A stretch of 64,000 nt of DNA, from assembly GCA_900323505.1 (NCBI GenBank), contig OOIN01000038.1, forward strand, positions 397,481 to 461,480, written 5' to 3'. Below are positions 49,501 to 58,804 of the stretch, piece by piece. Position 1 is the first letter of the stretch, and every line of letters begins with the position of its first letter. The DNA comes from Ustilago trichophora. Taxonomy: Eukaryota > Basidiomycota > Ustilaginomycetes > Ustilaginales > Ustilaginaceae. Under the pieces are notes generated by a model. It worked only from the letters and a program-made list of their open reading frames with translations, was not told where the DNA came from and did no database searches. The position numbers were made by a program, and so were the translations under genes.

Positions 49501-50720
49501 AGGAGCGCGAAGAGCACTGGGACGAGGAGACGGACCTGTCGATCGGCGCTGACCGAGACCAGTGGGCGATTGTCAACAACAAGACCAAGATCAAGAAGGT
49601 GGCCATTGTCGAATTCCTCAACCAGTGCTACATCAAGTACATGAAGGCCAAGATCGAGCCCGGTTCCGCTGTCGGTGCCGTCGGCGCCCAGTCAATCGGA
49701 GAGCCAGGCACGCAGATGACGCTGAAGACTTTCCATTTCGCTGGTGTCGCGTCGATGAACGTCACTCTCGGTGTACCGCGTATCAAGGAAATCATCAACG
49801 CTGCCAAGGTCATCAACACGCCCATCATCGAAGCCAAGTTGGTCTCGGAAAAGTCGGAGCGCGCAGCACGAATCGTCAAGGGCCGAATCGAGAAGACGTA
49901 TCTTGGCGACATTGCTTCGGTCATCGAAGAAGCCTGGGCGGCTCAGTACACATACTTGGGAGTGCACATCGACATGGAGGCGATCCAGAAGCTGCAGCTC
50001 GAAATTACGCTCAACGACATCAAGTGGGCCATTGTCAACGCGCCCAAGCTCAAGATCAAGGAAGAGCGCGTCATGGTGGTCCCCAAGAAGAACCGCATCC
50101 GCATCTACGTGCCTCCCGAGGGCATCGACAAGGAGAACGACGTGTACTACAACCTCAAAGCGCTCAAACGTGCCCTCCCATCGATCGTGGTCAAGGGTAT
50201 TCCACAAGCAACCCGTGCGGTCATCTCGGACGAAAAGGGCACACGCAAGCTGCTTGTCGAAGGCTACGGTCTGCTGAAGGTCATGACCACGGAAGGTGTC
50301 ATTGGCACTCAGACACACACGAATCATGTGATGGAGATGCAGACTGTACTCGGTATCGAAGCTGCGCGCTCATCTGTCTACCGCGAAATCGAACACACGA
50401 TGAGCGCGCACGGAATGTCGATCGACCCGCGTCACATTATGCTGTTGGCGGATACCATGACGTACAAAGGCGAGGTGCTGGGTATCACCCGCTTCGGTGT
50501 AGCCAAGATGAAGGACAGTGTACTCATGTTGGCTAGTTTCGAAAAGACGACTGACCATCTGTTCGACGCTGCATTGTTCGGTAAGAAGGACGAGGTGCTC
50601 GGTGTCAGTGAAAGCATCATCATGGGCAACCCTGCACAAACGGTAGGTACGGGTATGCCAGCGTTGGTGGTGCCCGCGCCGACTTTACCGTCTCGCCGAA
50701 TGCTCATCTTTGACCGCTAG
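46518..50720 (+). CDS. RPC1: RNA polymerase III largest subunit
   Basis: The protein has 1400 residues from the ATG at 46518, with no intron. The N terminus [16 protein letters not shown] is diagnostic of the Pol III subunit. Zinc-binding clusters are seen ([16 protein letters not shown]; CKNC and CPKCG). [22 protein letters not shown], the rudder/lid region, and the absolutely conserved active-site loop [10 protein letters not shown] (about residue 495) with three Mg-binding Asp follow. The bridge-helix and trigger-loop regions appear ([27 protein letters not shown] in part; [24 protein letters not shown]), then a C-terminal cleft domain. It transcribes tRNA, 5S rRNA and other small RNAs. 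Length is near the yeast RPC160 size. It lacks a CTD heptad repeat, as expected for Pol III. It is the last essential gene before the subtelomere. Confidence 0.95.
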   Translation: [1400 protein letters not shown]

Positions 50721-51381
50721 CGTTTGTCCTGTTCCAACAGCGCCTCATCACTCTGGTCAATTGTTACCATACTGAACAAAGCAGACGGAAACCACAGTCG
50801 AGGTGTGTGAGAGGATAGCGTGAAATGAGATTCAGCTCGAGAGAGAAGCGACAGATTCACGAACTGCTGCCAGATGCTAGGGAAACAAGCATTGACGTTG
50901 GTCGAGGCAATGTCGAGGTTGGTAACGAAAAGCCCGCCTTCGGCGTTCAGCCCATCGACGTTGGCCTTGACGAGGGTGTCGAGGGTGAGCTTCTTAGCGT
51001 TCTTCGTGACGGCGTTGTTGGGCATTTCTGTTCCATTGTTGCTACATCGTGCCGGTGATGGTTGAAGGGTGAAGCATTGGCTAACCATGATCGATGTAGC
51101 AACGATGGAGCAGAAACGTTGAAGCATTGCCTATGCAAAAACCGATGGTCGAAATTCCCATTTCCGGAGAAATTCCGAAGTGGGAGTTGCGAACACGATG
51201 TTAAGCTTGTCTGAGAAACTCGGAACTCGGACGCACGCACGCACGCATTGACTCAGCTGCTCAGCCATCCTTACCTTCCCCATTACCATCATCATCCACC
51301 TTCATCCACCACCAACATCACCATCACCATCACCATCACTACACTATCTAACAGCATCAAGGTGATGAGACAACAACCTTC
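50721..51381. other. Intergenic boundary between core genes and subtelomere
   Basis: No coding sequence is recognised. An ACGC repeat (about 51233-51247) and a CAT/CAC-rich leader (about 51285-51340) precede the first NTPase-family gene. Confidence 0.5.
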
Positions 51382-52539
51382 ATGTCCAGCATCAACGAAC
51401 ACGACAAGGATCTCCTCGTCGATGATCATGACGACAATTTCTACCATCACCTCAAGCACTGGCATAGCTCTACAGATCAGGCAAAGTTCAAATTCATGCT
51501 CGGTCAGATCACCTACGTGCTTACCACATGGTCAGAAAAGAACCCGGACCTTCTCCCTACTCTCGGAGTCATCCCTCTCTCACCAGTCTTTGCTGGTCTT
51601 CGCAAATCTATCCAAACCAACTCCAAGCTTGACTCGCCCCTGGTATCCAAGATTGTCCATAATAAAGTAAATATCGCTGAGGCCAAATGTCAAGTCAATG
51701 AATTTGTCTCATCTCACAAAGATGGCTTCTCTGAGTACCTCAAATCACTCGACGATCTCAAGCTGCTGATCACATTTACCGACGCTTTATTCGATGCGCC
51801 CGATTCTGAATCAAGCCACAACGAACCCAAGATCTTCAACAAGGACGAGGCAGATTCAGAAGTACGCCAGTCGTTCGCTGCCATTTTCAGGGGTCCTGCT
51901 GTTGAACTACTTGTGGCACACCTCAAGGGTCACAAACGTGGTAATAAGCGTCATCAAGACGCTGCTGCACTCGGCCGCCGTCAAGCAGAAGAATCAGAAG
52001 ACGTTGAAATGCAAGACGCTGACCTCCCTCCAGCCCCAACGTCTGCAGCCTCCCCCTTGCCTCTTGCACAGCCTTTGGCAACCTCCAATGCGACTCCAAC
52101 TGCGCCCAGCGCCACCTCTCCCCCAGCTTCATCCGAGGAAGAAGACATGTACCATGCCAAGGTACTCCCTATCATCCAATCTTCTGGTTTTGGCAAGACC
52201 AAGCTCTGCGTCACACTCAGCGCTTCCCATCCCGGCATGTTGATTTGTATGCGCCCCAAGCCAAAAGTGGCAGTCTCATTTCCGCCACAAGACACCGAGG
52301 TTTTTGATTACTTCAACGAGTGCTATAAAGAATATTTCCTTGCCGATGTCGATGGCGTACCCCTTGGGCTGGGCACCCTCGAGCAGAATCACGTCCACAT
52401 CTACATTGTCTCTTTTCTTGCTGCCTACTGCAACAAGCTACATAGCCTCTTGAGCCGGATTATGCTCATCTCAGGCTGCCCTCCCCTATCTTCATCTCTT
52501 GGACTTGCTGCTGCCGCTTGTCAGGTGTCGTGTGCCTGA
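51382..52539 (+). CDS. Truncated P-loop NTPase of the subtelomeric NTPase-nuclease family (copy 1)
   Basis: The protein has 385 residues from the ATG at 51382. Residues 1-250 are a helical region and a Pro/Ser/Ala-rich linker. KVLPIIQSSGFGKTKLCVTLS holds a Walker A motif (SSGFGKT, 267-273) followed by GMLICMRPK and VSFPPQD. The same sequence block recurs at copy 3 (KVLPIIQSSGFGKTKMCV) and, more diverged, in copy 2. The frame stops at VSCA shortly after the conserved YCNKLH segment, so Walker B and the nuclease domain are missing. It may be a decayed remnant or a short product. The family resembles the P-loop NTPase cores of Crinkler-type (CR) effectors; that placement is inference. Confidence 0.6.
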   Translation: MSSINEHDKDLLVDDHDDNFYHHLKHWHSSTDQAKFKFMLGQITYVLTTWSEKNPDLLPTLGVIPLSPVFAGLRKSIQTNSKLDSPLVSKIVHNKVNIAEAKCQVNEFVSSHKDGFSEYLKSLDDLKLLITFTDALFDAPDSESSHNEPKIFNKDEADSEVRQSFAAIFRGPAVELLVAHLKGHKRGNKRHQDAAALGRRQAEESEDVEMQDADLPPAPTSAASPLPLAQPLATSNATPTAPSATSPPASSEEEDMYHAKVLPIIQSSGFGKTKLCVTLSASHPGMLICMRPKPKVAVSFPPQDTEVFDYFNECYKEYFLADVDGVPLGLGTLEQNHVHIYIVSFLAAYCNKLHSLLSRIMLISGCPPLSSSLGLAAAACQVSCA

Positions 52540-53472
52540 GCCCGGATATCTAGCACTGAAGCTTCCTCGAGATGAGATTGAATTCGAGAATGAACCTATG
52601 GTGATTCTCGAAATGAGACTTAGGCGTGTGTCTCGCATTGCCCAATCTCACCCACTTTAAGGACACCCAAATCCGAGAATGAGATTGGTGTTTTCTTGAT
52701 GTCACTACAACTTCGAGAAAAGCCCTACTGAGATCTTCGAGCTCGACTAACTCCTGCAAACACTCTGTTCAGAGGCAATACGGCACAATGGGCTTAGCCG
52801 TTGGAGTAAAGTTATATAACTGGCCACTAGGATCAAGCATGAGTGTTCTTGGTGCTCTCCAGTGGTCTTAGCTGTGGAGCGGCCTTGCTGTATATGGACT
52901 GGTTGAGGTTCCAGGCCCCGGTTGAGGTTCTGGCTGCGATTGAGGTGTCACAGCATCAGTGTAGGTGCTGACGAGGTTCAAAGACAGGCTCTCCTATACT
53001 GAGGACGAGCACAAACTGTGAAATGATTGCAAAGCTCTGCTATTGCAATCGGTACAACTGAGAGTGCTTACAAAGCGCAACTGAGAGGTATTCTTGAGAT
53101 AACGAAAGTAAAGAGTAGAGTGGATGAGCTCCGCTCATCACACTGCGAGTGAAGAACGAGTATATATAACCGTTCGGCCCAAGCTGAGTGCACTCGACCT
53201 GCGTGTGTACCGAGCTCGGGCCTCCTGCCAGCATGCGACTCGCACATGTGGCTCTCCTATTGAACCACCAAGGCCTGCTTGCCATCACAGATGGTGTTGA
53301 GCACCATGCCCTTCGATACCACTAAGTTGCACTACTCAAAACCAGTCGATTCGTGTTTTCCCGGCATCGCTTCCTGAGTTCAAGAATTCAACATACCAGT
53401 TTCTCGAACTCAAGTTGAGTCCAAGAACCAAGTACGTGTCTTTCTCGAACTGGGACTTGTGTCCTGTAACAA
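52540..53472. other. Non-coding subtelomeric stretch with LTR-like block
   Basis: 52540-52760 carries several CGAGAATGAGATT-type and complementary motifs. 53017-53291 starts TGTGA and ends TCACA and has a TATATATA box (53160-53167) followed by a transcript-like stretch, all read best on the minus strand. It could be a solo LTR; no matching target duplication was found. Confidence 0.35.
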
Positions 53473-54246
53473 GTGGCTCCATTTGTCCACCTCCTCTACA
53501 ATGCAGTAGTGCAGCCCCGTGAGGCAAGTGCAATGCTTCTGGTGGATCACCGTGGCCAGTTCTGGGACACCAACACCATCACCAAGACGCTGCAGATCCT
53601 CTGCCATCAGTACATCAGCACAGTCTCACTTGGTCTTAGCATGCGCACTTGGCGGCAGTTGGCAGTGAGCATTGACCACAAGCTCATTCGTCCCAAGCGT
53701 GCCAAGGTGGAAGAGGAGGAGGATGATGCACACGATCTTCAAGTAGGACACTCTACCAGCACCGCAGAGCAGCACTATGGACTAGATGCAAGTATGCTGC
53801 ATCAGCTCACTCCAGAGAGCATGGAGACAATGCTAGATGTCTCTGAGCGGTGGCATGCATTCTGGGCAATGCCTTCCCGCTTCAAGGAGGAAGTACGCTC
53901 CTACAAGAGCATTGCAAATGGAGGAGATACTGCTGCTGAGCAGGCAAAGGAGGTCAAGGCAATGAAGCGCATGCTGGAGTCTGTTGCAGAGGAAGTACGC
54001 TGTGTCAGGCAGAAGATCGAGCATCCATCAGCTTCAACAAGCACGGCCACAAACTCCACTCCAGCACAGACAGCAAGTACGTCTCTACGCTCTGCCTTTA
54101 TGCCAGCTCCCATCACCAGCACACTCTTCAAGGTCACTGGCAGCCACCGCACCAAGACACTGGAGCAGGCTTATGCGCTGAATGCAATCTACGCCAAGGA
54201 ATCACCGCTCATCATTGTCATGGCCACAGCCACTTGCTCTGCGTAG
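53473..54246 (+). pseudogene. Fragment of telomere-linked RecQ-like helicase (N-terminal region)
   Basis: The frame is open without an initiating ATG (it begins after a stop at 53467). It contains SMRTWRQLAVSIDHKLI and LQVGHSTSTAEQHYGLD, the pattern of the region preceding the helicase in subtelomeric RecQ-like proteins of fungi (tyrosine-recombinase-like fold). The start of a helicase P-loop follows, ALNAIYAKESPLIIVMATAT, where the normal GKS/T is lost and the frame stops. The 5' end and the whole helicase motor beyond motif I are absent. Related genes sit next to telomeres in Ustilago maydis (UTASa) and other fungi. The short overlapping frames to 54434 probably belong to the decayed continuation. 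Confidence 0.55.
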
Positions 54247-55088
54247 CAGTCTCATCGAAGAAAATCTCATCTGGCCTGACACCCGCGGTCCATCCAGCAT
54301 ATTTGCTCACGTCCCCAGTGGCCTTCACCGCGCTTCTCTTGCCATATCCAGTGGCCACATACCCAACAAGCTCAAGGTATTGGTGGGATAGATGTAGAAG
54401 TGGGACCAAGGTACGTCCCTACTACCTTCTTTAGTCTTTGCGACCCTCTCCCTGCTGCTGCAAGCTTGCCAACAAGAGCGATTGTTGGTATCAAGAGAGA
54501 AAGGACAACAGGGGTGAGGAGCGGTATTCAGAGCAGCCTACTCATGTCGCGGCCGCCAGCACTCAGAAGGCTCTCAAAAGGCAACTTGACTCTCCACGAC
54601 GGTCAAGGGCGACAGGGACACCCAAGGAAGCAAGTCCTGTTGCCTCGACATCTGCGAGTGGGACCGATCAGCGACACTCGGCCAATGTTGCGACAACTTC
54701 TTTGTCGGCAGCCAAGACCACAACAACCCATACTCCCGACCCCGACTATCACTACACCAAGGTTCTCCCCATCATCCAGTCTTCTGGTTTTGGCAAGACC
54801 AAGATGTGCGTGCACTTGAGCTTCTTTCAACCTGGGATGCTCATCTGCATTTGCCCCTCATCCGCCTCAAACTTGGCCGTCTCATTCCCGCCGCAGGACA
54901 AGAAGGTATTTGATTACCTTATGGAACATCAAACAAAGCATTGTTCTAAGGGTATTGAAGCCTGCAGCAACAAAGATCTGGATACACTGCATGCCGCCAT
55001 GGCCTTCTTCTTGTCTAGTTATTGCAACAAATTGCATCGCGTTCTAGCACATCTGATGCATCTCTCTGGCCGCTTTTGAGACCCTTTG

Positions 55089-55520
55089 TGTTAAGGCCGT
55101 AGGGTCTGGATACCGCTTGGCGGCTACGGTCTGAGAATAGTTGGGTACAGAGGGGTCGTAAATACTCGCCGGAGGGGATGGAGGAGTCAGCACATTAATA
55201 CTCGAGTTAACATTGAGTGAACTAAGTAATACATGCGACGAGGGTCCGGAGGGAAACCTCGTCGAGCGGGAGCGACTCTTAAAAGGGGTTGTCGGCCTCT
55301 GGAGGGGCGCAACAGAAAACTGGTCCGTAGCTTGGCCGAGCCCATTGCGTCTGACCCTCCTGGCCGGTGGGAGGCTGCTGCCGATTGTCGGAGGACTCCC
55401 GATCCGACGGACGGCCATAGCCCTTGTTGGGACTTGGGACACAGGCTAATAAAGGGGGTTGGGCGACAGATAGGGAATCGGAACACGGATTAATAGAGGG
55501 GTTGGGCAATGGTCCCAACA
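55089..55520 (+). mobile_element. Solo LTR (432 bp) with 5-bp target duplication CTTTG
   Basis: It begins TGTTAAGG and ends CCCAACA (TG...CA). CTTTG occurs immediately before (55084-55088) and after (55521-55525). Removing it with one CTTTG joins the NTPase reading frame in phase (TTG CAG). No internal element genes remain, so it is an LTR left after recombination. The long minus-strand open frame across it is probably incidental. Confidence 0.85.
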
Positions 55521-56462
55521 CTTTGCAGGTATCAGGGCCAAGTGGAACGGTGCAAGGGGCTGCTGCTTTGGGTCTGAGGACCAGCTCCCGCGCTGCCAAG
55601 GCTGCCCGGCACACTGCTGCCAATTGCTGGTCCACTGTGGTCTACGCGCTAGCTGTTTTGCTGCACCGTAAGGAGGATTTTCTCAAGGAGCTTAGTGCCA
55701 AACCGCCTGAAACTCTGTGTAAGCATTCAAAGCTGTCCTCGTATGGATTGTTGCCCAGCAGATCAGAGGATCGCACCATGAGTCGTACTCATGCAGCTTC
55801 CACCAAGGGGGGAAGCAGGTTGAGCTCAAAAGAAAAAGCAGCCACGCCCTTGGAGGAATTATTGCATCCTTCCGCTTGGTCCAACATGCTCAAGCGTATC
55901 TGCGACAAGGCAACCCTTGGTCTATCAGGGTATTGAAAGGGGGGTGTTGGGGATGAAAGGCACAGTGTCAAGAGATCGCTCAAGCCCGCCTTGAAAAAAC
56001 TCAAGAGCCTGGTCCTGGAGGCACTTTGCAACAGAAACCTCTTCTTCTTGGCGTTGGACAAGTTTGAAGGGTTCACCTACTTGCTCCCTTTCCTTTGCCG
56101 AGTTTGGAAGATCGTCAGGCCGGAGCGGAGTTGGATACTCCCTTTGGACACCAACAGCCAAATTGCTCCAGTCTCCAGGCCTGATGCGGTTGCTGCCTCT
56201 CGTAGGACCCTGGGCAAGGAGTTGCGGCCAGTGCAACCTTTTGTCAAGATGCCTCTGGACATCAACTTCACTCTTGCGGACCAAAACAACATGTGATACA
56301 AGATACGGCATCAAGAGTACACTATGCTCAATGTCAACAGAATGATACCAAAATTGGGGAGGCCTCTGTGGAGCGACAAGATGTACCATGATTCCGAGAC
56401 CATAGTTGCAGGGTGGAGGGTCTTGAACAAGTTGGTGAAGCCCAACTCATGGGACTGGCCGG

Positions 56463-57881
56463 TTGACACCAAAAAAACCCAACGATCTCTGGAAGGAACT
56501 GGAGCAACATCACTCCGAGCTCTTCACATACGTGATGGCGCTTGTGTTGCAAAGGGTCCCCTTGGAACACTCGTTTTTCTCGCCCATGCAAGATTGGCAG
56601 TCTTTCCTGACTAATCAAGTCTTGCAACATTTACGATATCTGTGTCATTGTTATGACGACACGGATGTAGTTGTGACGTTTGTACCCAGCAAGCCGGCAT
56701 TAAGCGTGGCTGCAGCATGGTCCTTCCAATATCCTCACAAACGGCTTCCAATCAGATGGTCCCTCGCCTTTCGGACCATCTCAGCTGCTCGGAGCTCCAT
56801 AGGGCTCAACCGTGGCAAAGAGGGCGAGGAGGGCGCGCGGCATATCTGCAGTAAGGCTATCGATTTTGCTGTTGCACAAAGCTTGACGGATCGACTGCGG
56901 CCAGGAGATTTGCCCAAGTATGCGGCCATGATGGGGGTGGTGACGGTGAAGGACTGGTTGGATCAGCTACTGGGTCCGATCAACAGTACTGGCTCAGGCG
57001 AGTTCACTACTTGGACGCAGCAGCATTGGCTCAACTTCAAACATGTCGCCAACCTTTCCAAACAAGTCAAGCCCAGGGCAAAGATGACACGACAGCAACT
57101 TGGAGAATTTTGGCTCCAACACGCTGCAATCCAGGGGGTGTGTAACCAGAAAGGATGGGACCTCGTCATTCCTGCATACCAGTCCGACAACATGCCGACC
57201 GGTGACCAGATCTTTTCCCTTTCTCCCCTGTCTTATGGTACAATACAGATCAAGAATTGCGCAGGGAAGCCCAAGGTGGCATCGGAGATTGGTCCTCCTC
57301 TTGCAAGCTGGCCCAAAGGCAAACCCTTGGTTGACACGCTTGAACTCTTCCTTGACCTCCGTGGCAGCACAACCCTGCCGCACAGGGCATATTTGGCGAC
57401 GAGCAAGAGTAAAAGTAGGGACACGGAACCCCACACGTATTGTGTTGAAGTGGGGGGATTCAACCAGAGTACTTATCCGATTCTAGCCAAGCTTGATTCT
57501 GACACGCAGAGCAAGGTGCCCACTTTGTTTAGGCTGCCTCAGAAGGGTGCTCGGAACTACCAAAGCGACTATGCCGACTATGTTCGCAATATTGCAGATC
57601 GGCAAACAACAAACCATCTGCGGTTGGCCGAGAGGATGAAGCAAGGTACATATCCCAGTATTGGAGCGTTGCCTCCCACCACGGAGGATTGCAAGGAGTG
57701 GCGAGATGATGATCTCAAGGGCGTCGGGGAGACAAGCGGCGTCGAATCTGCCAAAAGTACCTTCGTTGACTCTGACGAGGGTGAGGACGGCGGTGATGTC
57801 GTTACTCAAGAGGATGATGACGCTGAGGCACAGACCAGCCATGTGGCAAAGAAGAGAAAGACGAGTGCGATGGCTTCCTGA
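56463..57881 (+). CDS. Nuclease-like C-terminal half of copy 3, open frame of 472 residues
   Basis: This is the longest intact piece of the broken copy. Its first residues (PKKPNDLWKELEQHHSELFTYVMALVLQRVPLEHSF) continue the NTPase C-terminal helical region. A PD-(D/E)XK-like core follows, with Asp233 in GWDLVIPAYQ and IQIKN at 261-265. The tail is acidic, then basic (VAKKRKTS), a possible nuclear localisation signal. No ATG supports the first codon, which is TTG. Catalytic capacity is doubtful because Gln replaces the usual Glu before x-Lys, though Q-x-K variants exist in this superfamily. Included separately because it might be translated by itself. Confidence 0.4.
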   Translation: MTPKKPNDLWKELEQHHSELFTYVMALVLQRVPLEHSFFSPMQDWQSFLTNQVLQHLRYLCHCYDDTDVVVTFVPSKPALSVAAAWSFQYPHKRLPIRWSLAFRTISAARSSIGLNRGKEGEEGARHICSKAIDFAVAQSLTDRLRPGDLPKYAAMMGVVTVKDWLDQLLGPINSTGSGEFTTWTQQHWLNFKHVANLSKQVKPRAKMTRQQLGEFWLQHAAIQGVCNQKGWDLVIPAYQSDNMPTGDQIFSLSPLSYGTIQIKNCAGKPKVASEIGPPLASWPKGKPLVDTLELFLDLRGSTTLPHRAYLATSKSKSRDTEPHTYCVEVGGFNQSTYPILAKLDSDTQSKVPTLFRLPQKGARNYQSDYADYVRNIADRQTTNHLRLAERMKQGTYPSIGALPPTTEDCKEWRDDDLKGVGETSGVESAKSTFVDSDEGEDGGDVVTQEDDDAEAQTSHVAKKRKTSAMAS

Positions 57882-58077
57882 TGATGGCATGATTGAGCCT
57901 GTCTATATAGCTTCAATGATGTTTTTGAGCGTGAGCGTGAAGTAGTGTCACGGCCCACAGGGCTTTAGAGATTGGATTCACTTTGTCTAGTGATGCTTTG
58001 CAGCTAGAAACCCTCAACAACCATTCCAATCTGACCTTTTGGGCATACCTGGACACACTTTGCCCAGACTAGGCACA

Positions 58078-58680
58078 ATGTTGTTTCTATCAAACCCAAA
58101 ATCAAGAAGGAATCAAGGTCCTTGTTGCCGATCCTTGAACAAAGTTCTGATGATGGCAACGCTACACTCACAGCATATCTCACCAGTGTCATTGCCCAAC
58201 CTGTGCATCACACATCTGCGACACATGTTGATGGCAACAACCATGGACAAGCACACCCTACCACCAGCAACTATCAGGAGGACTCTGACACGGGTGAAGA
58301 AGAGGGCCTCCCAGTTCTTGGCTGAAGCATCACAAAATTGTATCACTCATCTTCTGTGGCTGCACAATCTCATTTTCTCCGAAGATGTTGGCCAACACGA
58401 GAGAGCCTCACAGTCTGACACATTGCTGGAGAGCAAAGATACCAAATTGCTCTCATCATTGCGGCAGAAGATCGTTGCTCTTACTCCACCACCCCCGTCC
58501 TTTGACCCCACGGCATCGCAAATTAGTCCGTTGCGTGCAAATGCTGTACGTGACAAACAGCAGCGGCAACACAAAGAGATTGCGAGGATCAAGGGTGGCG
58601 CCAATGCAGCTCCAGCCAGCTCGACGTCCTCCGTAGCAACCTCTGCCAGTACTAGAACAGCGGCACCCAGCCAGCCATAA
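58078..58680 (+). CDS. Hypothetical 200-residue protein
   Basis: An open frame from the ATG at 58078. The N-terminal ~80 residues look low-quality (Met/His/Thr-rich). The later part is protein-like (SQFLAEASQNCITHLLWLHNLIF, LLSSLRQKIVALTPPPPSFDP, RQHKEIARIKGG), and the end is Ala/Ser/Thr-rich. No domain was recognised. It might be the last exon of a small gene whose upstream exon lies in another frame (58122-58290, acidic SDTGEEE end). It sits between copy 3 and the convergent copy 2. Confidence 0.3.
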   Translation: MLFLSNPKSRRNQGPCCRSLNKVLMMATLHSQHISPVSLPNLCITHLRHMLMATTMDKHTLPPATIRRTLTRVKKRASQFLAEASQNCITHLLWLHNLIFSEDVGQHERASQSDTLLESKDTKLLSSLRQKIVALTPPPPSFDPTASQISPLRANAVRDKQQRQHKEIARIKGGANAAPASSTSSVATSASTRTAAPSQP

Positions 58681-58804
58681 ACGGTCTCTTTTTAAAGTCT
58701 GTACATGACCCCTACACAGAAACATACGTCCTCAATCCTCAAATCATCCGCCGTGCCGACAGCCCTTGAAAGGTGGAGATATCACACTTCCCTTGAGGCT
58801 CGAG

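Larger units (their letters stand above)
54438..57881 (+). pseudogene. Broken NTPase-nuclease gene (copy 3) with stops, frameshift and solo LTR insertion
   Basis: Segment 1 (54438-55079) has the Walker A block KVLPIIQSSGFGKTKMCV and SSYCNKLHRVL. A TGA at 55077 follows, and a 432-bp LTR at 55089-55520. Segment 2 (55526-56462) continues in phase across the LTR. It has stops TGA at 55934 and 56294, a Walker B-like FFLALDKF in which the Glu is replaced by Lys, LDTNSQ, and KLGRPLW (the YGRPLW block of copy 2). A shift at the A run near 56470 leads to segment 3 (to 57881). That segment encodes the nuclease-like domain (KPALSVAAAWSF, HWLNFKHV, GWDLVIPAY, GTIQIKN) and a C-terminal KKRK-rich tail. The core has D233 and Q262-x-K264 where copy 2 has D and E-x-K. 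No ATG initiates segment 1. Segment 3 alone (472 residues) could still be expressed. Confidence 0.7.

Noticed and set aside
55044..55442. 132-codon minus-strand frame across the solo LTR
   Set aside because: It spans the LTR border and the antisense of the NTPase gene, so it is not a single ancestral gene.
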